DNA from: Spirochaetaceae bacterium
GTDB lineage: Bacteria > Spirochaetota > Spirochaetia > Treponematales > Breznakiellaceae
DNA length: 11,952 nt
Assembly (NCBI GenBank): GCA_031265635.1
Contig: JAISCK010000158.1
Span: 1 to 11,952 of the forward strand
Direction of reading: 5' to 3'
Made by a program: the position numbers and the translations under genes. Positions 1-6,895 of the stretch are shown here, piece after piece (within the stretch, counting starts at the first letter, position 1; each line of letters opens with the position of its first letter). The notes below the pieces were generated by a model, which was given only the letters and a program-made list of their open reading frames with translations, was not told the DNA's origin and did no database searches.

Positions 1-714
1 GGCGATTACCGGGGGGCGGAGAATTCCTTTACGCGGGCGCTTGAAGCCGCGCCGGATGACGGCCAGACCAATTACAATATGGCGGTGGTTAAAATCGCCC
101 TGGACAAAAAAGGCGAGGCCCTGGGCTATGCCCGGAAAGCCTTTGACGCCGCCCCTTCCAACGCGGTGTTCGCCTATACTCTCGGCCTCGCTTTTGAGGA
201 GACCGGCGACAACAACGGCGCCATAACGAGCTATACCAGGGCCGCTTCCCTTGACAGGAGCTATCTCCGTCCCCGCGTCAACCTTGGCCGCCTGTACCTG
301 GAAAACGGTTTTCCCGACCAGGCCCTGGCTTTTCTTAACGAGGCATACGGCGTTGACGCTTCGGCCTTTGAGGTAAACAACAATCTCGGCGCTGTCTATG
401 CCCATAAAGAAGACTGGGAGCGGAGCGTTCTCCATTATGAGAAGGCCCTGTCAACGGAACCCGGTAACGCCACCGTCAGGGTGAACCTTGCCAGGACCTA
501 TGTAGGCGCCGGGAATCTCGGCGCGGCAAGGGACGCTTACCTTGCCGCCCTGAGAACGGATAACGATAACTGGGACGCCATCATGGAACTGGGCAAGACC
601 TGCGCGAGCCTTCAGGACGGGGAACAGGCAAAACGCTATCTCCAGGACCTTTTGAACAGGAACCCCGGCTATCCGCGCAGAGAGGAGGCGGAACGCATAC
701 TGGGAGGGTTGTAA
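1..714 (+). CDS. TPR-repeat protein, 5' end outside the window (partial)
   Basis: The reading frame is open from base 1 and ends at TAA 712-714, giving 237 visible residues; the true start lies upstream. The ATG at 79 is internal, because the TPR pattern already runs through the codons before it (GDYRGAENSFTRALEAAPDD). About six 34-residue tetratricopeptide repeats are visible, with the usual pattern of a small residue at 8, a large aliphatic or aromatic at 11, A at 20 and P near 32 (for example NLGAVYAHKEDWERSVLHYE and NLARTYVGAGNLGAARDAYL). TPRs form helical scaffolds for protein-protein contacts and have no catalytic activity of their own. The visible part has no membrane segment; whether a signal peptide or another domain precedes it cannot be seen. 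Its stop overlaps the start of the permease gene by one base (TAATG), so the two are probably translationally coupled. The specific role is unknown. Confidence 0.9.
   Translation, partial: GDYRGAENSFTRALEAAPDDGQTNYNMAVVKIALDKKGEALGYARKAFDAAPSNAVFAYTLGLAFEETGDNNGAITSYTRAASLDRSYLRPRVNLGRLYLENGFPDQALAFLNEAYGVDASAFEVNNNLGAVYAHKEDWERSVLHYEKALSTEPGNATVRVNLARTYVGAGNLGAARDAYLAALRTDNDNWDAIMELGKTCASLQDGEQAKRYLQDLLNRNPGYPRREEAERILGGL
703..708 (+). promoter_or_regulatory. Ribosome binding site of the AI-2E-family permease gene
   Basis: GGAGGG lies 5 nt before the ATG at 714, inside the last codons of the TPR gene. Together with the TAATG stop/start overlap it fixes the permease start. Confidence 0.75.
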
Positions 715-1799
715 TGCCCCGGCCCAAAAAAATACAGAACTGGATTTTTCTCCTCGTCCTGTTTGTTCTTTTTATCCTGGTATGCAGGGTTTTCGCCCCC
801 TTCTTTTCGGTGTTCCTCTGGTCCACCCTGTTCTACATATTGTTAAAGCCCCTGCATAACCGCATGGTAAAAAACTTTGGCATAACAAAACTCAGGGACA
901 AGGCGGTAAGGGTTTTCTGCGCGGCCTTTCTTGCCCTGGGAACCGTAACGCTGATTCTCATCCCCCTTGCCTTTCTGGGCTTTCAGTTTTTTAACCAGAT
1001 ACGGGAAATGCTTACTTCCCTCCGCGACCTGTTCAGGGAAAGACCGGAGGCTCTCAGGCAGACCCTTGAGGATTTTGCCTCGGTGGTCCGTACTGTTTCC
1101 GGGGGACGGCTGACCCTTGACGCTTCTTCGATACAGGGCGAGATTATTTCTTCCCTTTCCGCAAGCATACAGCGCATTCTGTCTTCGGGTACTACCGCCT
1201 TCCGCACCCTGGGGCGGTTTTCCCTTAACCTCGCCTTCATGGTTTTCTGCCTTTTTTTCTTTTTCCTTGACGGTTCCTATCTGGGGCATCTGGTACTCCG
1301 CGCCATTCCCATACGGAGCGACTATCTGGATCAGCTTGTCGTAAAATTCAAAGAAATGGCCCGCAGCCTTTTTTTCGGCTACTTCATTGTCGCCGCCATA
1401 CAGGCGGTCTCGGCCTTTGGTATCTTTCTGATCTTCCGGGTTAGAGGCGCGCCGGTGTTCAGCGTGCTTACCCTGATCTGCGCCTTTATTCCCATGCTGG
1501 GCGCCGGCGCGGTCTGGATACCCTTAGGTATAGTGCGGATTGTCTCGGGGGACCTTGCCGGCGGTCTTGTTTTTATGGGAATATGTTCCGTAACCGTTTC
1601 GCTCATGGATAATATCCTGCGGCCCCTGTTCCTCCATGACCGCGTCAAGCTCCACCCCCTGGTGATATTCTTCGCCATACTCGGCGGCATCATGGCCTTC
1701 GGTTTTGACGGCCTCATACTGGGGCCTGTGGTGGTGGTGCTTTTTCTTACTGTTCTCGATCTTTTTTTAAGCGAACATAAAATCACGGAGGAATCATGA
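714..1799 (+). CDS. AI-2E/PerM-family transporter (membrane permease)
   Basis: A 361-residue polytopic inner-membrane protein of the AI-2E transporter family (Pfam AI-2E_transport, also called PerM/UPF0118), of usual family length. Two hydrophobic helices near residues 10-45 follow a short basic N-terminus (MPRPKKIQNW). Another helix lies near 70-95, then a more polar stretch (about 100-155), then a cluster of helices from about 165 to 355. The C-terminal third carries the family pattern: PMLGAGAVWIPLG, then DNILRPLFLHDRVKLHPLVI, then a glycine-rich FAILGGIMAFGFDGLILGPV. Members have been linked to autoinducer-2 export or to Na+/H+ antiport, but most are uncharacterised, so the substrate is open. 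GGAGGG precedes the start. The stop overlaps the next start by four bases (ATGA). The pairing with UPF0237 and UPF0210 suggests a shared process, perhaps export of a small metabolite; that is only inference. Confidence 0.9.
   Translation: MPRPKKIQNWIFLLVLFVLFILVCRVFAPFFSVFLWSTLFYILLKPLHNRMVKNFGITKLRDKAVRVFCAAFLALGTVTLILIPLAFLGFQFFNQIREMLTSLRDLFRERPEALRQTLEDFASVVRTVSGGRLTLDASSIQGEIISSLSASIQRILSSGTTAFRTLGRFSLNLAFMVFCLFFFFLDGSYLGHLVLRAIPIRSDYLDQLVVKFKEMARSLFFGYFIVAAIQAVSAFGIFLIFRVRGAPVFSVLTLICAFIPMLGAGAVWIPLGIVRIVSGDLAGGLVFMGICSVTVSLMDNILRPLFLHDRVKLHPLVIFFAILGGIMAFGFDGLILGPVVVVLFLTVLDLFLSEHKITEES
1787..1791 (+). promoter_or_regulatory. Ribosome binding site of the ACT-domain gene
   Basis: GGAGG lies 4 nt before ATG 1796, within the 3' end of the permease gene, and supports the 4-nt ATGA overlap as the real start. 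Confidence 0.7.
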
Positions 1800-2065
1800 A
1801 CGCCATAGTTACCGTGGTAGGTAAAGACAAGGTAGGCATCATCGCCGGGATAAGCGCCCTCTTCGCCGGTCTTAATATCAACATCATTGACATTACGCAG
1901 ACCATACTGTCGGGCAACTTTGTGATGATGATGATGGTGGATCTTTCCGGGTGCGGCAAGTCCCTTGCCGGCCTGAAAACCGACATCGCGTCCCTTGGCG
2001 AATCAATGGGGGTTTCCATCACTATCATGCACGAACAGGTGTTCAGCGCCATGCACAGGATTTAG
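1796..2065 (+). CDS. ACT domain protein, UPF0237 family
   Basis: An 89-residue protein that is a single ACT domain. The opening MNAIVTVVGKDKVGIIAGIS is the typical ACT beta1-loop-alpha1 segment, with GKDKVGI at the ligand-binding turn. It is followed by NINIIDITQTILSGNFVMMM, the second strand pair, and by a second helix (KSLAGLKTDIASLGESMGV). ACT domains bind small ligands, often amino acids, at dimer interfaces and act as regulatory modules. The family is close to the GcvR-type ACT proteins, but no function is established for UPF0237. Its length matches the family. It overlaps the permease stop by four bases and sits 9 nt before the UPF0210 gene, its usual partner in bacteria and archaea. 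A sensory or regulatory subunit for the UPF0210 protein is the natural inference. The protein is probably cytoplasmic. Confidence 0.92.
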   Translation: MNAIVTVVGKDKVGIIAGISALFAGLNINIIDITQTILSGNFVMMMMVDLSGCGKSLAGLKTDIASLGESMGVSITIMHEQVFSAMHRI

Positions 2066-2074
2066 GCGGCCCCT

Positions 2075-3436
2075 ATGCTTTTTACGCCCTTTGAGATTCA
2101 GGAAACCATGGACATGTTTCTCAAGTTCAAACTTGACATCAGGGCCATTACCCTGGGCATCTCGCTCCTTGACTGCGCGTCCCCTTCGGGAAAAGAAACC
2201 CGCCGCAAAATACGGGACAAGCTGCTTGCCGTCGCCGGTCCCCTGGTCAGTACCGGAAGGGACATTGAAGCCGAATACGGCATACCCATTATCAACAGGC
2301 GGATTTCCCTGACGCCCATAGCCATTGTCGCCGCCGCTTCCGGCGATGAGGATTACACTCCCTACGCGGAAACCATTGACAGTACCGTTGCCGAACTGGG
2401 GATAGATTTTGCCGGCGGCTTTTCCGCCCTGGTGCAGAAGGGCTTTACTTCCGGGGACCGGAAACTCATCGATTCCATCCCCAGGGCCCTTTCGGTAACA
2501 GAGCGGGTCTGTTCCTCAGTCAACGCGGCTTCTACAAAGAGCGGCATCAACATGAACGCCGTGGACCTTATGGGCAGGATAATCAAAAAGACCGCGGAAT
2601 ACAGTGCCTCAAGGGACGGCATAGGCTGCGCCAAGCTGGTGGTATTCTGCAATGCCCCTGAGGACAATCCCTTTATGGCCGGCGCTTTTCACGGCCCGGG
2701 GGAAGGGGAGTCCTGCCTCAATGTGGGGGTATCGGGCCCCGGCGTTATCAAGGCGGCCCTTGAGCCCCACCGGGGAGAGGGCTTTGACCGTATAGCCGAC
2801 GTGATCAAAAAAACCGCTTTCAAGATAACCCGCATGGGGCAGCTTGTGGGCATGGAAGCGGCCCGCCGCCTGGGCGTGCCCTTCGGCATACTGGACCTTT
2901 CCCTGGCGCCGACTCCCGAAATCGGCGATTCAGTGGCCCAAATCCTTGAGGAGATGGGCCTTGAGTCCGCGGGAATACACGGAACCACCGCGGCCCTTGC
3001 CCTGCTTACCGACATGGTAAAGAAGGGCGGCGTCATGGCTTCGACCGGCGTGGGCGGGCTGTCCGGGGCTTTTATACCCGTGTCCGAGGACGCCGGCATG
3101 GTCAGGGCCGTTGAAAAGGGAACCATCACACTGGACAAACTTGAGGCCATGACCAGCGTATGTTCCGTAGGTCTCGACATGATAGCCATCCCCGGCGATA
3201 CCAGCGCGGCGACCATCTCGGCCATCATCGCCGACGAGATGGCCATAGGCATGGTGAACAACAAGACCACCGCCGTGCGCATAATCCCCGTGCCCGGAAA
3301 AAAGGCCGGAGACTGGGCCGAGTTCGGCGGCCTTTTGGGAGGCGCCCCGGTCATGGCGGTACACAATTCAGGCAGCGACGCCTTTATCAGCCGGGGCGGC
3401 AGGATACCCGCCCCCATACACAGTTTCAGGAATTAG
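2075..3436 (+). CDS. UPF0210 / DUF711 family protein (PFL-like fold, function unknown)
   Basis: A 453-residue protein of UPF0210 (COG2848, DUF711), full length for the family. Recognisable blocks are DIRAITLGISLLDC near residues 21-34, FSALVQKGFTSGD, NAASTKSGINMNAVDLMGRI, FCNAPEDNPFMAGAFHGPGE, VGVSGPGVIKAALEP, FKITRMGQLVG, DLSLAPTPEIGDSVAQILEE, IHGTTAALALL, VGGLSGAFIPVSED, and the C-terminus RGGRIPAPIHSFRN. The family is classed by structure with the pyruvate formate-lyase/ribonucleotide reductase-like barrel, but I see no glycyl-radical signature at the C-terminus and no activity is known. The ATG at 2075 has only a weak Shine-Dalgarno (AGGCGG), yet it places the N-terminus as in family members. 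ATG 2108 (MDMFL) would remove the conserved first helix. It is last in the operon and coupled to the UPF0237 ACT protein. It is probably a cytoplasmic enzyme. Confidence 0.93.
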   Translation: MLFTPFEIQETMDMFLKFKLDIRAITLGISLLDCASPSGKETRRKIRDKLLAVAGPLVSTGRDIEAEYGIPIINRRISLTPIAIVAAASGDEDYTPYAETIDSTVAELGIDFAGGFSALVQKGFTSGDRKLIDSIPRALSVTERVCSSVNAASTKSGINMNAVDLMGRIIKKTAEYSASRDGIGCAKLVVFCNAPEDNPFMAGAFHGPGEGESCLNVGVSGPGVIKAALEPHRGEGFDRIADVIKKTAFKITRMGQLVGMEAARRLGVPFGILDLSLAPTPEIGDSVAQILEEMGLESAGIHGTTAALALLTDMVKKGGVMASTGVGGLSGAFIPVSEDAGMVRAVEKGTITLDKLEAMTSVCSVGLDMIAIPGDTSAATISAIIADEMAIGMVNNKTTAVRIIPVPGKKAGDWAEFGGLLGGAPVMAVHNSGSDAFISRGGRIPAPIHSFRN

Positions 3437-3449
3437 CGGGGCCTTACAT

Positions 3450-4148
3450 TCATACCATGCTCAGCGTCCCGCCCGAAAGGGAGGCAACCCTGTCGGAGAG
3501 GTAATGCACCGCTTCGAGGTTATGGGAAATAAAAAGCAGGGCGACTCCCAGTCTTTCCCGTAAATCGCTGAAAAGGTTCAGTATCTGCGCGCCTGCCGAA
3601 ACATCAAGGGAGCTTACCGCCTCGTCGGCTATGATAAGGCGGGGGCGGAAAACAAGGGCGCAGCCTATGCACACCCGCTGCTTCTGGCCGCTTGAAAGCT
3701 CGGCGGCCCTGCGTTTCTTTACCGAACCGTCAAGCCCGACAAGGTCAAGGATTTCATCGGTACGCCTGCCCCTTTCATCTTTATCCCGCATGCCGCTGAT
3801 CCTGAGCGCTTCCCCAAGGAGCCGGGCTATGGGCATGACAGGATTGAGGGCGGCGCCGGGATTCTGAAACACCCCCTGAACCTTTGCCGCGAGGAGTTTC
3901 CGCTGTTTTGTACGGCCCGGAGCTATGCCGTCTATAAGAATATCCCCGGCATAATCGAGGAGGCCCAGTACGCACTTTCCGAGGGTGCTTTTTCCTGTTC
4001 CCGATTCTCCCACAAGGCCGAATATCTCTCCTTCTTCTATATTGAAGTTCACGTCGTGAAGCACCGGCTTTACGGTCTTCTTTCCCAGGGGACCCAGGTT
4101 CCCGCTCACATAGGCAAAGGACAGGTTTTTTACCGAAAGAAGCGCCAT
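3450..4148 (-). CDS. Peptide/nickel-type ABC transporter ATP-binding protein, DppF/OppF-like, short form
   Basis: A 232-residue ABC ATPase. It has Walker A GESGTGKS (47-54), Q-loop VFQNP (Gln95), signature LSSGQ (151-155), Walker B LIIADE (Asp175, Glu176) and switch His209 in LLFISHN, so it should hydrolyse ATP. It would pair with the DppD-like ATPase to power uptake through the two permeases. Typical DppF/OppF proteins run to about 320 residues with a C-terminal oligopeptide/dipeptide-transport extension. Here the protein ends about 23 residues after the switch histidine, at SGGTLSMV, so the extension is absent. GGAGGGG at 4157-4163 lies 8 nt before ATG 4148, and the stop of the upstream ATPase overlaps this start (TGATG). 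It is last in the operon, only 13 bp from the converging UPF0210 gene. Function as the second ATPase is well supported; the substrate is not. Confidence 0.92.
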   Translation of the reverse strand: MALLSVKNLSFAYVSGNLGPLGKKTVKPVLHDVNFNIEEGEIFGLVGESGTGKSTLGKCVLGLLDYAGDILIDGIAPGRTKQRKLLAAKVQGVFQNPGAALNPVMPIARLLGEALRISGMRDKDERGRRTDEILDLVGLDGSVKKRRAAELSSGQKQRVCIGCALVFRPRLIIADEAVSSLDVSAGAQILNLFSDLRERLGVALLFISHNLEAVHYLSDRVASLSGGTLSMV

Positions 4149-5146
4149 CAGTTTTGCCCCTCCGGGTACAGCACGCAGCGGGAACTGTGTTTCCTCCCTG
4201 CTGTCCCCGCGTCCACGGCGGCGATGAGCCTTTCTTCGGGGAACGCCGAAAGGCAGCGCTCCTGTACGCTTGGGCAGCGCCCGCTGAACGGGCAGCCGCC
4301 GGGCCTTTCCTCAAGGGAAGGAACCCTGCCCGGAATATTCGCGAGAGGCCGGCCTTTTCGTTTCCTGTCCGGTATGGCCCCCAGGAGCAGGCGGGTATAC
4401 TCATGGGCGGGCCGGGAAAACACCGCTTCCACAGGCCCTTCCTCGACAATGCTCCCGGAATACATGACAAGAACCCTGGAACAGATTTTCTGTATGGCCG
4501 ACAGGTCATGGGAGATAAACAGCACCGAGGTTCCCCGTTCCCTGTTGCTGTTGGAAATGAGGGAGAGTATCTGGCTTCCGGTATTCTGGTCCAGGGCTGT
4601 AGTAGGCTCGTCGGCTATAAGGAGCTTGGGGCGGCCTATCAGGGCCAGGGCAAGCATCACCCTCTGGCACATGCCGCCTGAAAGCTGGTGGGGATAGGCG
4701 TTGATGAGCTTTTCCGGGACGGGAAGTTCAAGCTGCCCCATGAGTTCAAGGACTTTCTTCCTGTTGAGGTCCCTGTCCTTTTGACCGTGGAGTTCCAGCG
4801 TTTCGGCGATTTGCCTACCCGCGCTCATGAGGGGGTTGAGGGAAGGAAGGGGCTCCTGAAAGACCATGGCAATGTCCCTGCCCCGCACCGGGCGGAGTTC
4901 CTTTTCGCAAAGGCCCGTAAGGTCCCTTCCCTCAAAATACACGGACCCGTCCCGGCGCCTTGTTCCTCCGGGAAGGAGGCCCGGCAGGGAAAGGGCGGTG
5001 AGGCTTTTTCCGCAGCCCGACTCTCCCACTATGCCGAGTATCTCCCCGGCGTAAACGGTAAAGTTGAGGTCCTGAACAGCGGGAAGCCAGGAACCGTTTA
5101 CGCTGACCTCTATCCAAAGGTTCCGCGCCTCAAGCAGGGTTTCCAT
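4148..5146 (-). CDS. Peptide/nickel-type ABC transporter ATP-binding protein, DppD/OppD-like
   Basis: A 332-residue ABC ATPase, usual length for DppD/OppD. Walker A GESGCGKS (41-48), Q-loop MVFQEP (Gln97), signature LSGGM (155-159), Walker B LLIADE (Asp179, Glu180) and switch His213 are all present. The C-terminal oligo/dipeptide-transport extension contains PGRVPSL and four cysteines (285, 291, 298, 324; CPFSGRC, then C-x6-C, then C-x25-C). In related Dpp ATPases this cysteine set has been described as holding an iron-sulphur cluster. I chose ATG 5146 (METLLEARNLW) because AGGGA lies 5 nt upstream. ATG 5152 is the alternative; it would overlap the permease stop as ATGA but leave no room for a ribosome site. 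An in-frame ATG at 5242 lies well inside the permease gene and is not credible. It works with the short F ATPase at the cytoplasmic face. Confidence 0.93.
   Translation of the reverse strand: METLLEARNLWIEVSVNGSWLPAVQDLNFTVYAGEILGIVGESGCGKSLTALSLPGLLPGGTRRRDGSVYFEGRDLTGLCEKELRPVRGRDIAMVFQEPLPSLNPLMSAGRQIAETLELHGQKDRDLNRKKVLELMGQLELPVPEKLINAYPHQLSGGMCQRVMLALALIGRPKLLIADEPTTALDQNTGSQILSLISNSNRERGTSVLFISHDLSAIQKICSRVLVMYSGSIVEEGPVEAVFSRPAHEYTRLLLGAIPDRKRKGRPLANIPGRVPSLEERPGGCPFSGRCPSVQERCLSAFPEERLIAAVDAGTAGRKHSSRCVLYPEGQN
4157..4163 (-). promoter_or_regulatory. Ribosome binding site of the DppF-like gene
   Basis: On the minus strand this reads GGAGGGG, 8 nt before ATG 4148 and inside the last codons of the upstream ATPase gene. 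It supports the TGATG start. Confidence 0.75.
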
Positions 5147-5148
5147 AT

Positions 5149-5949
5149 TCATCCCTGATAATAACGGCGTCTCAGCCCTTCGCCCAGATAATGAAAGGCA
5201 AGGACCGTAACCATGATCATGATGCCCGGAGCAAGGGCGCACCAGGGCGCGTTAAAGAGAAAATTCTGGGATTCGCCAAGCATGCGCCCCCAGCTTGGCA
5301 GGGGCGGCTGTATGCCCAGGCCCAGGTAGCTCATGGTGGCCTCGGCCAGTATGGCGTTGGAAAGACCCAGCACCGACGCGGAGAGCAGCGAGGGAAGCAG
5401 GCTGGGCAGTATGTGGATAAAGATGAGCCTTGGGACCGGAGTTCCCCATATCCGGGCAAGCAGCACAAAGTCCCGGTTCTTGTACTCGAGCATGCCGCTC
5501 CTCATGATCCGGGTAAAGCTCGGAATAAAGAGGATGAGAAGGGCAGCGGTCAGGGTAAAGGGCCCGTTCCCAAGGAGGGAAACCATCACCAGCGCCAGGA
5601 GTATGCCGGGAAAGGAACTTACCGCGTCCATGACGCGCATCACGCACTCGTCAATGAGGCCGCCGGTATAGCCCGAAAAGAGGCCCAGCGCCGAACCGGC
5701 TAAGGCCGCGCCCGCCACGGTGAGGAGGGCGATGGCCAGGGTATAGCGCCCCCCGGCCATGATTCTGGAAAACACATCCCTCCCGAAATTGTCCGTCCCC
5801 ATGGGATGGGACAGGCCGGGCGCGAGAAAACGGCTTTCGGGGGTTATGTCGTTATATCCGTAGGGAAGATAAAACACGCTGACAAGGGAAAGCACAAGTA
5901 CGGCAAGGGCAAGGACAACGCCTGCCCGGAAATCAGTACCGCCGCGCAT
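5149..5949 (-). CDS. Peptide/nickel-type ABC transporter permease, DppC/OppC-like
   Basis: A 266-residue inner-membrane permease of the binding-protein-dependent transport family, close to the usual DppC length. An N-terminal transmembrane helix (about 8-28) is followed by the DppC hallmark HPMGTDNFGRDVFSRIMAGGR near residues 48-68. About five more hydrophobic helices follow. The cytoplasmic EAA loop, which docks onto the ATPases, lies near 155-185 (EYKNRDFVLLARIWGTPVPR, then IHILPSLL). The C-terminus ends LGEGLRRRYYQG, typical of the family. ATG 5949 overlaps the stop of the upstream permease (TGATG). A GTG at 5952 directly in front is an equally possible start and adds one residue. It forms the translocation pore with the DppB-like subunit. 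The transported molecule (di/oligopeptide, nickel or other) cannot be read from the permease. Confidence 0.93.
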   Translation of the reverse strand: MRGGTDFRAGVVLALAVLVLSLVSVFYLPYGYNDITPESRFLAPGLSHPMGTDNFGRDVFSRIMAGGRYTLAIALLTVAGAALAGSALGLFSGYTGGLIDECVMRVMDAVSSFPGILLALVMVSLLGNGPFTLTAALLILFIPSFTRIMRSGMLEYKNRDFVLLARIWGTPVPRLIFIHILPSLLPSLLSASVLGLSNAILAEATMSYLGLGIQPPLPSWGRMLGESQNFLFNAPWCALAPGIMIMVTVLAFHYLGEGLRRRYYQG

Positions 5950-6893
5950 CACTGTACCCGTATGCGGGGATCTATAATCTGTATGGCGAGATCGGCGGCT
6001 GTATTCGCCAAAATCACGATAAAACTTATGTAGGCTACCAGCGCCGCGATAAGCTGGTAATCCCTGGCATTGATCGACGCGATGAGAAGCCTCCCTATGC
6101 CGGGTATGGTAAAAACCTGCTCAATGACTATGCTTCCCGAAAAAACCTCCCCGACTATCATGCCGAGGAGAGTTACCGAAGGTATCACGGCGTTTTTGAA
6201 TACATGGCGGAACAGCACGCCGTTTGGCGAACAGCCCTTGCTGCGGGCCGTGCGTATATAGGGGGAACCGAGTTCTTTTTCCATTGAGGTTCTGAGGAAT
6301 TTAACCAGTATGGCCGCGTTGGGTATGGCTATGGCCAGGGCGGGAAACACAAGATAAGCGGCAAAGGCCGCCGGATTCTCCCGGTAATCAATATAGGCGC
6401 CGGGGACAAAGAAACGCAGGATGACGCCGAAGAGCCAGATAAAGAGCACGCCGAGAAAAAAACCCGGAAAGGAAATATTCAGGGCGGTAAGGGTATGTAC
6501 GATACGGCCGGGCAGGGACCCTTCCCGGCGTATCCCTATGAGCGAAAGGGGAAAGCCTATGAGGATGATGAAAACTATCGAAAGCAAGGCAAGGGACGCC
6601 GTTACCGGAAGCCGCTCCAGGATCAAGCCGCTTATGGCCTCTCCCCGGAACCGCGCCGAATTCCCCAGGTTTCCGCTGAGAAAGCCCCCGAGCCAGGAGG
6701 CGTAACGCCCGGCAAAACTCCTGTCCAGGCCCATCTCAAGCCTCAGGGCGGCAAGCTGTTCCTCAGTCCCCTCGGTTCCCAAAATCAGGGCCGCCGGATC
6801 GCCGGGAATAAGGGTAAAAGCGGCAAAGGTAAAAAGCGAAACGAGAAATATGGTAATAAAGGTAACACAGAGCCGTTTCGCTATAAAACGCAT
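5949..6893 (-). CDS. Peptide/nickel-type ABC transporter permease, DppB/OppB-like
   Basis: A 314-residue inner-membrane permease, full length for DppB/OppB. The N-terminus has the family pattern of a basic start (MRFIAKRL), one transmembrane helix, and then LIPGDPAALILG near residues 28-39. A periplasmic segment with GLDRSFAGRYASWLGG follows, then about five further transmembrane helices. The EAA loop is near 205-235 (EKELGSPYIRTARSKG, then FRHVFKNAVIP) and contacts an ATPase. The C-terminal QVFTIPGIGRLLIASINARD is also typical. ATG 6893 lies 2 nt after the binding-protein stop, and the gene's own stop overlaps the next permease start, so all five transporter genes are likely co-transcribed and coupled. 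It is the B half of the membrane channel. Confidence in family is high; substrate is unknown. Confidence 0.94.
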   Translation of the reverse strand: MRFIAKRLCVTFITIFLVSLFTFAAFTLIPGDPAALILGTEGTEEQLAALRLEMGLDRSFAGRYASWLGGFLSGNLGNSARFRGEAISGLILERLPVTASLALLSIVFIILIGFPLSLIGIRREGSLPGRIVHTLTALNISFPGFFLGVLFIWLFGVILRFFVPGAYIDYRENPAAFAAYLVFPALAIAIPNAAILVKFLRTSMEKELGSPYIRTARSKGCSPNGVLFRHVFKNAVIPSVTLLGMIVGEVFSGSIVIEQVFTIPGIGRLLIASINARDYQLIAALVAYISFIVILANTAADLAIQIIDPRIRVQ

Positions 6894-6895
6894 GC

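Noticed and set aside
714..1799. A dedicated autoinducer-2 quorum-sensing system
   Set aside because: Only the permease family name suggests it. No luxS, lsr or AI-2 receptor gene is in the window, and most members of this family do not have a proven AI-2 role.
5144..5242. Longer N-terminus for the DppD-like ATPase starting at ATG 5242
   Set aside because: It would lie inside the DppC-like gene by about 90 bp, and the added residues do not resemble any ATPase N-terminus. ATG 5146 or 5152 fits family length.
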